A DNA stretch of 64,000 nt. Source: Erinaceus europaeus (Eukaryota; Chordata; Mammalia; Eulipotyphla; Erinaceidae). The stretch covers positions 36,423,375 through 36,487,374 of the forward strand of contig NC_080181.1 of NCBI RefSeq assembly GCF_950295315.1. The letters run 5' to 3'. Under the pieces are notes generated by a model. That model saw nothing but the letters and a program-made list of their open reading frames with translations, was not told the origin of the DNA and made no database searches. Made by a program: the position numbers and the translations under genes. This document shows, piece after piece, positions 54,401-63,633 of the stretch. Positions within the stretch are counted from its first letter, which is position 1. Each line of letters begins with the position of its first letter.

Positions 54401-57000
54401 GGCGCAATCAAGACAAACCACTTGCACCTGTGTGCGAATCTACAACAAAAAAACCAAGGTGTAAACAAGAGAAACCAATTGCACCTGTCTGCTAATCTAC
54501 AAACAACACAAACCAGGGCGCAATCAAGACAAATCAATTGCACCTGTGTGTGAATCTACAAAAAAAATCCTAGGAGCAATCAAGACAAACCACTTGCACC
54601 TGTGTGCGAATCTTCGAAAAAAAAAACATAGCACAATCAAGACAAACCACTTGAACCTGTGTGCGAATCTACAACAAAAAAAAAAAACATGGCGCAATCA
54701 AGAAAAACCACTTGCACCTGTGTGCGAATCTTCAAAAAAAAAACATAGGCACAATCAAGACAAACCACTTGAATGTGTGTGCGAATCTACAACAAAAAAA
54801 AAACCAAGGCGCAATCTAGAGAAACCAATTTCACCTGTGTGCGAATCTACAAACAACACACACCTGGGCGCAATCAAGACAAAACACTTTCACCTGTGTG
54901 GGAATCTAAAAAAAAAAAAAAAAACTTAGGCACAATCAACACAAACCACTTGCACATGTGTGCGAATCTCCAAAATAAAAAAAAACTAGGCGCAATCAAG
55001 AAAAACCACTTGCACATGTGTGCGAATCTACAACAAAAAAAACCAAGGCGTAATCAAGAGAAACCTATTGCACTGTGTGCTAATCTACAAACAACACAAA
55101 CCAGGCCGCAATCAAGACAAACCAATTGCACCTGTGTGTCAATCTACAAAAAAAAAACCTAGGAGCAATCAAGAAAAACCACTTGCACCTGTGTGCGAAT
55201 CTTCAAAAAAAAAAACTCGGCACAATCAAGACAAACCACTTACACCTGTGTGCGAATCTAAAAAAAAAAAAAATCTTAGGTGCCATCAAGACAAACCAAT
55301 TGTACCTGTGTGCGAATCTAGAAACAACAAACACCTGGGCGCAATCAAGACAAACCCCTTGCACCTCTGTGCGAATCTTCAAAAAAAAAATGCTAGGGGC
55401 AATCAAGACAAACCACTTACACCTGTGTGTGAATCTACAAAAAAAAAAAAAAAACATAGGCACAAGCAAGACAAACCACTTGCACCTGTGTGTGAATCTA
55501 CAAAAAAAAAAAAACCTAGGCGCAATCCAGACAAACCACTTGCACCTGTGTGCGAATCTCCAAAAAAAAGAAAAAACTAGGGGTAATCAAGACAAACCAC
55601 TTGAACCTGTGTGCGAATCTACAAGAAAAAAACCCAAGGCGTAATCAAGTGAAACCAATTGCACCTTTGTACGAATCTTCAAAAAAAAAAAACATAGGCA
55701 AAGTCAAGACAAACCACTTGCACCTGTGTGCGAATCTACAATAAAAAAAAAAAGGCGCAATCGAGAGAAACCACTTGCACCTGTGTGTGAATCTTAAAAA
55801 AAAAAATCCTAGCCGCCATCAAGACAAACCAATTGCACCTGTGTGCGAATCGAGAAACAACACACAACTGGGCGCAATCAAGATAAACCACTTTCACCTT
55901 TGTGCGAATCTTCAAAAAAAAAAACCTAGGCACAATCAAGGCAAACCACTTGCACCTGTGTGTGAATCTACAAAAAAAAACCTAGGCGCAATCAAGACAA
56001 ACCACTTGCACCTGTGTGCGAATCTACAAAATTAAAATGCTAGGCACAATCAATTCAAACCACTTGCACCTGTGTGCGAATCTACAACAAAAAAAACTAA
56101 GGCGTAATCAAGAGAAACCCATTGCACCTGTGTGCTAATTTACAAACAACACAAACCAGGGCGCAATCAAGACAAACCAATTGCACCTGTGTGTCAATCT
56201 ACAAAAAAAAACCTAGGCACAATCAAGAAAAACCACTTGAACCTGTGTGCGAATCTTCAAAAAAAAAAAACATAGGCACAATCAAGGCAAACCACTTGAA
56301 TCTGTGTCCGAATCTACAACAAAAAAAAAACCAAGGCGCAATCTAGAGAAACCTATTTCACCTGTGTGCGAATCTACAAACAACACACACCTGGGCGCAA
56401 TCAAGACAAAACACTTGCACCTGTGTGGGAATCTCCAAAAAAAAAAAAAAACTAGGCGCAATCAAGACAAACCACTTGTACCTGTTTGCGAAGTTTCAAA
56501 AAAAATAGGTACAATCAAGACAAACCAATTGCACCTGTGTGCGAATCGAGAAACAACACACAACTGGGCGCAATCAAGACAAACCACTTTCACCTTTCTG
56601 AGAATCTTCAAAAAAAAAAAAAACCTAGGCACAATCAAGGCAAACCACTTGCACCTGTGTGTGAATCTACAAAAATAAAACCTTGGCGCAATCAAGACAA
56701 ACCACCTGCACCTGTGTGCGAATCTTCAAAAAAAAAAAAAAACTGAGCATAATCAAGACAAACCACTTGCACCTGTGTGTGAATCTACAACAAAAAAAAA
56801 CCTAAGGCGCAACCAAGAGAAACCTATTTCACCTGTGTGCGAATCTACACACAACACACACCAGGGCGCAATCAAGACAAAACACTTGCACCTGTGTGCG
56901 AATCTAAAAAAAAAAAAACCTAGACACAATCAAGACAAACCACTTGCACCTGTGTGCGAATCTTCAAAAAAAAAAAAAACCTGAGCGTAATCAAGGCAAA
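45413..57000 (+). repeat. Array domain V: alternating type I and type IV blocks
   Basis: Type I order runs from 45.4 to about 48.3 kb (markers at 45,469 and 47,218, 1,749 bp apart). The shortened gcgaaaaaa monomer of type IV appears at 48,790, 50,521, 51,217, 53,881 and 54,277. Segments of about 49.83-50.85 kb repeat 40.17-41.20 kb at an offset near 9,660 bp. A related module starts again at 53,247 (tctacaaaagaaaaatct). Type I order returns near 55.8-56.4 kb with a marker at 56,097. Confidence 0.72.
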
Positions 57001-57356
57001 CCACTTGCACTTGTGTGAATATACAAAAAAATCCAAGGCGCAATCAAGACAAACCAATTGCACCTGTGTTTGAATCGAGAAACAACACACACCTGGGCGC
57101 AATCAAGACAAGCCACATGCACCTGTGTGCGAATCTTCAAAAATAAAACCTAGGCACAATCAAGACAAACCACTTACACCTGTGTGTGAATCTACAAAAA
57201 AAAAACCTAGGCGCAATCAAGACAAACCACTTGCACCTTTGTGAGAATCTAAAAAAAAAATCCTAGGCGCAATCAAGACAAACCACTTGCACCTGTGTGC
57301 GAATCTACAAAAAAATAGAATCCTATGCGCAATCAAATCATACCACTTGCACCTGT

Positions 57357-57560
57357 GTGCAAAACTATAAACAACACACACCTGGGGGCAATCATGATAA
57401 ACCACTTGCACCTGTGTGGGAAACTGAAACACACACCTTGGCACACTCAAGTGAAACCACTTGCAACTGTGTGGAAAGCTAAAATCAACAAACACCTGGG
57501 ATCAACCAGGTGTTTGTTGAATCAAGATCAACCAATTGCACCTGTGTGTGAATCTACAAA
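57357..57560 (+). repeat. Isolated, diverged 'actataaac' module
   Basis: Outside domain II this is the only copy of the four-monomer module. It reads caaaactataaacaacac, cctgggggcaatcatgat, gggaaactgaaacacac, ttggcacactcaagtg and gtggaaagctaaaatc, so it differs from the domain II copies at several sites and is shortened in its second monomer. It is followed by the hairpin insertion and then a gatcaacc monomer, as in domain II. Confidence 0.75.
57485..57520. repeat. Perfect 15-bp inverted repeat with a 6-nt loop
   Basis: The arm tcaacaaacacctgg (57,485-57,499) is followed by the loop gatcaa (57,500-57,505) and the exact reverse complement ccaggtgtttgttga (57,506-57,520). It replaces the usual cggaatcaag junction of this monomer. 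The right arm is the only stretch I saw where satellite sequence appears in inverted orientation. Confidence 0.92.
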
Positions 57561-57974
57561 AAACGAAAACCTACGCGCAATCATGACAAACCACTTGCAC
57601 CTGTGTGCGAATCTTCAAAAAAAAAAAAATAGGCGCAATGAAGACAAACCACTTGCACCTGTGTGCAATCTAAAAAAAAACAATCGTAGGCGCCATCAAG
57701 AGAAAACAATTGCTCCTCCGTGCTAATCGAGAAACAGAACACACCTGGGCGCAATCAAGACAAACCACTTGCACCTGTGTGCGAATCTACACAAAAAAAA
57801 CCTAAGCACAATCAAGACAAACCACTTGCACATGTGTGTGAGTCTACAAAAAAAAAAAAACTTAGACGCAAACAAGACAAACCACTTGTTCCTATGTGCG
57901 AATCTTCAAAAAAAAACCTATGCTTAATCAAGACAAACCACTTGCACCTGTGTGTGAATCTACAAAAAAAAAAA

Positions 57975-59243
57975 CTAGGCGCAATCAAGACAAACCACTT
58001 GCACCTGTGTGCGAAAAAAAAACTGAGCGTAATCAACACAAACCACTTACACCTGTGTGTGAATCTACAAAAAAAAACCATGGCGCAATCAAGACAAACC
58101 ACTTGCACCTGTGTGCGAATCTCAAAAAAAAAAAATCTAGGCGCAATCAAGACAAACTACTTGCACCTGTGTGCGAATCTACAACAAAAAAACCAAGGTG
58201 TAAACAAGAGAAACCAATTGCACCTGTGTGCTAATCTACAAACAACACAAACCAGGGCGCAATCAAGACAAACCAATTGCACCTGTGTGTGAATCTACAA
58301 AAAAAAAAAACCTAGGCGCAATCAAGAAAAACCACTTGCACCTGTGTGCGAATCTTCAAAAAAAAAAAACATAGGCACAATCAAGACAAACCACTTGAAT
58401 CTGTGTGCGAATCTACAACAAAAAAAAAACCAAGGCGCAATCTAGAGAAACCTATTTCACCTGTGTGCGAATCTACAAACAACACACACCTGGGCGCAAT
58501 CAAGATAAAACACTTGCACCTGTGTGGGAATCTAAAAAAAAAAAAAAACCTAGGCACAATCAGGACAAACCACTTGCACCTCTGTGCGAATCTTCAAAAA
58601 AAAAACCTGAGCGTAATCAAAACAAACCACTTGCACCTGTGTGTGAATCTACAAAAAAAAACCAAGGCGCAATCAAGACAAACCACTTGCACCTGTGTGC
58701 GAATCTACAAAATAAAAAAAAAACTAGGCGCAATCAAGACAAATCACTTGCACATGTGTGCGAATCTACAAGAAAAAAAACCAAGGCGTAATCAAGAGAA
58801 ACCTATTGCACTGTGTGCTAATCTACAAACAGCACAAACCAGGCCGCAATCAAGACAAACCAATTGCACCTGTGTGTCAATCTACAAAAAAAAACCTAGG
58901 AGCAATCAAGAAAAACCACTTGCACCTGTGTGCGAATCTTCAAAAAAAAAAAACTCGGCACAATCAAGACAAACCACTTACACCTGTGTGCGAATCTAAA
59001 AAAAAACAATCTTAGGTGCCATCAAGACAAACCAATTGTACCTGTGTGCGAATCTAGAAACAACAAACAACTGGGCGCAATCAAGACAAACCCCTTGCAC
59101 TTCTGTGCGAATCTTAAAAAAAAAAATTCTAGGGGCAATCAAGACAAACCACTTACACTTGTGTGTGAATCTACAAAAAAAAACATAGGCACAAGCAAGA
59201 AAAACCACTTGCACCTGTGTGTGAATCTACAAAAAAAAAAAAG
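57975..59243 (+). repeat. Recent 1.27-kb tandem duplication, first copy
   Basis: About 22 monomers, from ctaggcgcaatc at 57,975 to the same point at 59,244. The order covers the gcgaaaaaaaaactgagcg monomer (58,012), caaggtgtaaac, gtgctaatctac, the gaatct and gtgggaatct monomers, tacaaaataaaa, tacaagaaaa, ccaggccgc, ctcggcac, aatcttaggtgcc, caaacaactgggcg and cataggcacaagc. It differs from the second copy by A-tract lengths and very few substitutions, such as aaacagcac here (near 58,829) against aaacaacac. Confidence 0.87.
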
Positions 59244-60548
59244 CTAGGCGCAATCAAGACAAACCACTTGCACCTGTGTGCGAAAAAAAAACTGAGCGTA
59301 ATCAACACAAACCACTTACACCTGTGTGTGAATCTACAAAAAAAAACCATGGCGCAATCAAGACAAACCACTTGCACCTGTGTGCGAATCTCAAAAAAAA
59401 AATCTAGGCGCAATCAAGACAAACTACTTGCACCTGTGTGCGAATCTACAACAAAAAAACCAAGGTGTAAACAAGAGAAACCAATTGCACCTGTGTGCTA
59501 ATCTACAAACAACACAAACCAGGGCGCAATCAAGACAAACCAATTGCACCTGTGTGTGAATCTACAAAAAAAAAAACCTAGGCGCAATCAAGAAAAACCA
59601 CTTGCACCTGTGTGCGAATCTTCAAAAAAAAAAAAACATAGGCACAATCAAGACAAACCACTTGAATCTGTGTGCGAATCTACAACAAAAAAAAAACCAA
59701 GGCGCAATCTAGAGAAACCTATTTCACCTGTGTGCGAATCTACAAACAACACACACCTGGGCGCAATCAAGATAAAACACTTGCACCTGTGTGGGAATCT
59801 AAAAAAAAAAAAAAACCTAGGCACAATCAGGACAAACCACTTGCACCTCTGTGCGAATCTTCAAAAAAAAAACCTGAGCGTAATCAAAACAAACCACTTG
59901 CACCTGTGTGTGAATCTACAAAAAAAAACCAAGGCGCAATCAAGACAAACCACTTGCACCTGTGTGCGAATCTACAAAATAAAAAAAAAACTAGGCGCAA
60001 TCAAGACAAATCACTTGCACATGTGTGCGAATCTACAAGAAAAAAAACCAAGGCGTAATCAAGAGAAACCTATTGCACTGTGTGCTAATCTACAAACAAC
60101 ACAAACCAGGCCGCAATCAAGACAAACCAATTGCACCTGTGTGTCAATCTACAAAAAAAAATCTAGGAGCAATCAAGAAAAACCACTTGCACCTGTGTGC
60201 GAATCTTCAAAAAAAAAAAAACTCGGCACAATCAAGACAAACCACTTACACCTGTGTGCGAATCTAAAAAAAAACAATCTTAGGTGCCATCAAGACAAAC
60301 CAATTGTACCTGTGTGCGAATCTAGAAACAACAAACAACTGGGCGCAATCAAGACAAACCCCTTGCACTTCTGTGCGAATCTTAAAAAAAAAAATTCTAG
60401 GGGCAATCAAGACAAACCACTTACACTTGTGTGTGAATCTACAAAAAAAAACATAGGCACAAGCAAGAAAAACCACTTGCACCTGTGTGTGAATCTACAA
60501 AAAAAAAAGCTAGGCGCAATCAAGACAAACCACTTGCACCTGTGTGCG
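59244..60548 (+). repeat. Recent 1.27-kb tandem duplication, second copy
   Basis: Repeats the first copy at offsets of 1,266-1,269 bp and then extends about 40 bp into the next monomer before diverging at a tctacaaaaaaaacccagg monomer. A visible substitution is aatctaggagc here (near 60,159) for aacctaggagc. The longest uninterrupted open frame of the window (59,544-60,671, 375 codons) falls here only because A-tract lengths happen to keep one frame open; it is repeated satellite peptide, not a gene. Confidence 0.87.
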
Positions 60549-61369
60549 AATCTACAAAAAAAAACCCAGGTGCAATCAAGACAAACCACTTGCACCTGTG
60601 TGCGAATCAAGAAACAACACACACCTGGGCGCAATCAAGACAAACCACTTTCACCTGTGTGCGAATATTAAAAAAAATCCTAGGCGCATTCAAGACAAAC
60701 CACTTCCACCTGTGTGCGAATCTCCAAAAAAAAAAAAAAATTGGGGTAATCAAGACAAACCACTTGCACCTGTGTGCGAATCTACAAGAAAAAAAACCAA
60801 GGCGTAATCAAGAGAAACCAATTGCAACTGTGTGCGAATCTTCAAAAAAAAAAAAACATAGGCACAGTCAAGACAAAACACTTGCACCTGTGTGCGAATC
60901 TACAATAAAAACAAAAGGCGCAATCGAGAGAAACCAATTTCTCCTGTGTGCGAATCTACAAAGAACACACACCTGGGTGCAATCAAGACAAAACACTTGC
61001 ACCTGTGTGCGAATCTAAAAAAAAAAACCCAGGCACAATCAAGACAAACCACTTGCACCTCTGTGCGAATCTTCAAAAAAAAAACCTGAGCATTATCAAG
61101 ACAAACCACTTGCAACTGTGTGTGAATCTACAAAAAAAAAAAAACCAAGGCGCAATCAAGAAAAACCACTTGCACCTGTGTGCGAATCTCCAAAAAAAAA
61201 AAAAAAACTAGACACAATCAAGACAAACCACTTGCACCTTTGTGCGAATCTACAACAAAAAAAACCTAGGAGTAATCAAGAGAAACCAATTGCACCTGTG
61301 TGCTAATCTTCAAAAAAAAAACATAGGCACAATCAAGATAAACCACTTGCACCTGTGTGCGAATCTCCA

Positions 61370-61389
61370 AAAAAAAAAAAAACTAGGGG
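61370..61389 (+). repeat. Target-site duplication, left copy
   Basis: Thirteen A followed by ctagggg; it matches 61,672-61,691 base for base. It is part of a satellite monomer (the A-tract plus the start of the next core), which shows that the SINE landed inside a finished array. Confidence 0.85.
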
Positions 61390-61400
61390 GAGTTGGGCGG

Positions 61401-61411
61401 TAGCGCAGCGG
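61401..61411 (+). promoter_or_regulatory. RNA polymerase III A box of the SINE
   Basis: The sequence tagcgcagcgg fits the A-box consensus TRGYNNARNNG at every fixed position. It lies 14 bp into the element and 46 bp before the B box, normal spacing for a tRNA-type internal promoter. Confidence 0.85.
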
Positions 61412-61456
61412 GTTAAGCGCACGTGGCGCAAAACGCAAGGACCGGCTTAAGGATCC

Positions 61457-61467
61457 GGTTCAAGCCC
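61457..61467 (+). promoter_or_regulatory. RNA polymerase III B box of the SINE
   Basis: The sequence ggttcaagccc fits the B-box consensus GGTTCRANNCC exactly. The usual tRNA form has CGA where this copy has CAA, a change expected from CpG decay that keeps the consensus. The internal promoter therefore looks intact, although the surrounding heterochromatin may silence it. Confidence 0.87.
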
Positions 61468-61524
61468 CCGGCTCCCCACCTGCAAGGGAGTCCCTTCACA
61501 GGCGGTGAAGCAGGTCTGCAGGTG

Positions 61525-61581
61525 TCTATCTTTCTCTCCCCCTCTCTGTCTTCCCCTCCTCCCTCCATTTCTCTCTGTCCT
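61525..61581 (+). repeat. CT-rich tract in the SINE body
   Basis: About 57 bp made almost only of C and T, with TCTCTC-type units. It separates the tRNA-related head from the A-rich 3' part. Similar pyrimidine tracts occur in several tRNA-derived mammalian SINEs. It is the only pyrimidine-rich stretch of this length on the + strand of the window. Confidence 0.75.
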
Positions 61582-61647
61582 AGCCAACAACTATGATGAC
61601 ATCAATAACTACAACAATGTTAAACAATAAGGGCAACAAAAAGGGAA

Positions 61648-61657
61648 AATAAATAAA
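61648..61657 (+). promoter_or_regulatory. Two overlapping AATAAA polyadenylation signals in the SINE tail
   Basis: AATAAA occurs at 61,648-61,653 and again at 61,652-61,657, just before the terminal A-rich stretch. One class of mammalian SINEs (called T+) carries such signals together with a pol III TCT3-6 terminator. I do not see a clear TCTTT terminator after these signals, so only the signals are supported. Confidence 0.6.
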
Positions 61658-61671
61658 TATAAAAAAAAATT

Positions 61672-61691
61672 AAAAAAAAAAAAACTAGGGG
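61672..61691 (+). repeat. Target-site duplication, right copy
   Basis: Thirteen A followed by ctagggg, then taatcaag of the interrupted monomer. The SINE's own A tail merges with these A residues, so the left edge of this copy is set by matching the left repeat and could be a little longer or shorter. Confidence 0.83.
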
Positions 61692-62150
61692 TAATCAAGA
61701 CAAACCACTTGCACCTTTGTGCGAATCTACAACAAAAAAAACCTAGGAGTAATCAAGAAAAACCAATTGAACCTGTGTGCTAATCTACCAGCAACACAAA
61801 CCAGGGCGCAATCAAGAAAAACCAATTGCACCTGTGTGTGAATCTACAAAAAAAAAACCTAGGCGTAATCAAGACAAACCACTTGCACCTGTGTGCGAAT
61901 CTTCAAAAATAAAACATAGGCACAATCAAGACAAACCACTTGAACCTGTGTGCGAATCTACAACAAAAAAAAACCAAGGCGCAATCTAGAGAAACCAATT
62001 TCACCTGTGTGCGAATCTACAAACAACACACACCTGGGCACAATCAAGACAAAACACTTGCACCTGTGTGAGAATCTAAAAAAAAAAAAAACCGAGGCAC
62101 AATCAAGACAAACCACTTGCACCTCTGTGCGAATCTAAAAAAAAAAAAAA

Positions 62151-62507
62151 ATCTTAGGTGCCATCAAGACAAACCAATTGTACCTGTGTGCGAATCTAGA
62201 AACAACAAACACCTGGGCGCAATCAAGACAAACCCCTTGCACCTCTGTGCGAATCTTCAAAAAAAAATGCTAGGGGCAATCAAGACAAACCACTTACACC
62301 TGTGTGTGAATCTACAAAAAAAAAAAAACATAGGCACAAGCAAGACAAACCACTTGCACCTGTGTGTGAATCTACAAAAAAAAAAAACCTAGGCGCAATC
62401 CAGACAAACCACTTGCACCTGTGTGCGAATCTCCAAAAAAAAAAAAAAAACTAGGGGTAATCAAGACAAACCACTTGCACCTGTGTGCGAATCTAAAAAA
62501 AAAAAAA
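62151..62507 (+). repeat. Six-monomer tandem duplication, first copy (357 bp)
   Basis: Starts at atcttaggtgccatcaag and covers the gaaacaacaaacacctggg monomer, the atgctagggg monomer, cataggcacaagc, cctaggcgcaatccagac and a tccaaaa-ctaggggtaatc monomer. The same order restarts at 62,508. The rare aatccagac form is shared by both copies. Confidence 0.82.
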
Positions 62508-63633
62508 ATCTTAGGTGCCATCAAGACAAACCAATTGTACCTGTGTGCGAATCTAGAAACAACAAACACCTGGGCGCAATCAAGACAAACCCCTTGCACC
62601 TCTGTGCGAATCTTCAAAAAAAAATGCTAGGGGCAATCAAGACAAACCACTTACACCTGTGTGTGAATCTACAAAAAAAAAAAAACATAGGCACAAGCAA
62701 GACAAACCACTTGCACCTGTGTGTGAATCTACAAAAAAAAAAAACCTAGGCGCAATCCAGACAAACCACTTGCACCTGTGTGCGAATCTCCAAAAAAAAA
62801 AAAAAAAAAAACTAGGGGTAATCAAGACAAACCACTTGAACCTGTGTGCGAATCTACAAGAAAAAAACCCAAGGCGTAATCAAGTGAAACCAATTGCACC
62901 TTTGTACGAATCTTCAAAAAAAAAAAACATAGGCAAAGTCAAGACAAACCACTTGCACCTGTGTGCGAATCTACAATAAAAAAAAAAGGCGCAATGGAGA
63001 GAAACCACTTGCACCTGTGTGTGAATCTTAAAAAAAACATCCTAGCCGCCATCAAACAAACCAATTGCACCTGTGTGCGAATCGAGAAACAACACACAAC
63101 TGGGCGCAATCAAGATAAACCACTTTCACCTTTGTGCGAATCTTCAAAAAAAAAACCTAGGCACAATCAAGGCAAACCACTTGCACCTGTGTGTGAATCT
63201 ACAAAAAAAAACCTAGGCGCAATCAAGACAAACCACTTGCACCTGTGTGCGAATCTACAAAAAATAAAATGCTAGGCGCAATCAATTCAAACCACTTGCA
63301 CCTGTGTGCGAATCTACAACAAAAAAAACTAAGGCGTAATCAAGAGAAACCAATTGCACCTGTGTGCTAATCTACAAACAACACAAACCAGGGCGCAATC
63401 AAGACAAACCAATTGCACCTGTGTGTCAATCTACAAAAAAAAACCTAGGCACAATCAAGAAAAACCACTTGAACCTGTGTGCGAATCTTCAAAAAAAAAA
63501 CATAGGCACAATCAAGACAAACCACTTGAATCTGTGTCCGAATCTACAACAAAAAAAAACCAAGGCGCAATCTAGAGAAACCTATTTCACCTGTGTGCGA
63601 ATCTACAAACAACACACACCTGGGCGCAATCAA
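62496..63633 (+). repeat. Copy of the 55.26-56.40 kb block
   Basis: Matches 55,262-56,400 at an offset near 7,235 bp. Shared rare forms include aatccagac, tacaagaaaaaaaccc with caagtgaaacc, cataggcaaagtcaagac, tacaataaaaaaaaaaagg, cctagccgccatc and the ctaaggcgtaatcaagag marker (56,097 and 63,329). Small differences include gcaatggagag here for gcaatcgagag. The match ends where 56.40 kb continues with gtgggaatctcc. Confidence 0.8.
62508..62860 (+). repeat. Six-monomer tandem duplication, second copy
   Basis: Same order as 62,151-62,507, but the last monomer is followed by the tacaagaaaaaaacccaagg monomer and continues as at 55.6 kb. The duplication is therefore likely an insertion of one extra six-monomer unit into a block that already existed in the 55.3-kb form. 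Confidence 0.8.

Larger units (their letters stand above)
1..61389 (+). repeat. Satellite DNA array, ~58-bp A-tract monomer (left of the SINE)
   Basis: Head-to-tail copies of one monomer fill this whole interval. The conserved landmarks are ctaggcgcaatcaag, acaaaccacttgcacc and tgtgtgcgaatct, then tac, ttc, tcc or ta and a run of A. Early landmarks (the aatcaag equivalents) fall at 41, 100, 157, 214 and 272, giving steps of 57-59 bp; the length difference lies mostly in the A-tract. All copies have the same orientation. Variants replace the A-tract with short complex sequence such as gaaacaacacacacctggg. No gene, RNA gene or older transposon is visible. The open frames are by-products of the repeat. 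I do not recognise the monomer as a named satellite family. Confidence 0.97.
61387..61671 (+). mobile_element. tRNA-derived SINE, hedgehog (Erinaceidae) type
   Basis: This is the only non-satellite sequence in the window. The first ~90 bp look like a tRNA: ggggag at 61,387-61,392 can pair with ctcccc at 61,472-61,477 as an acceptor-like stem, and pol III A and B boxes lie between them. A unique middle follows (caggcggtgaagcaggtctg), then a CT-rich tract, an A-rich 3' region with two overlapping AATAAA signals, and an A-rich tail. Families of this kind do not encode protein and are mobilised by LINE-1 machinery. The wording matches the abundant hedgehog SINE as I remember it; the family name was not checked. 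The exact 5' edge is uncertain by about 3 bp because the target site also ends in G. It looks full length and carries the only pol III promoter seen here. Confidence 0.88.

Noticed and set aside
59544..60671. 375-codon open frame, and many others of 60-230 codons on both strands
   Set aside because: All translate the same satellite core in changing frames, with lysine (or phenylalanine on the - strand) runs from A-tracts. No conserved domain, no codon bias, no fixed frame between copies, and boundaries set by A-tract length.
61387..61480. Functional tRNA gene
   Set aside because: A and B boxes are present, but the segment is the head of a SINE, continues into a SINE body and A tail, and I could not draw a convincing anticodon arm.
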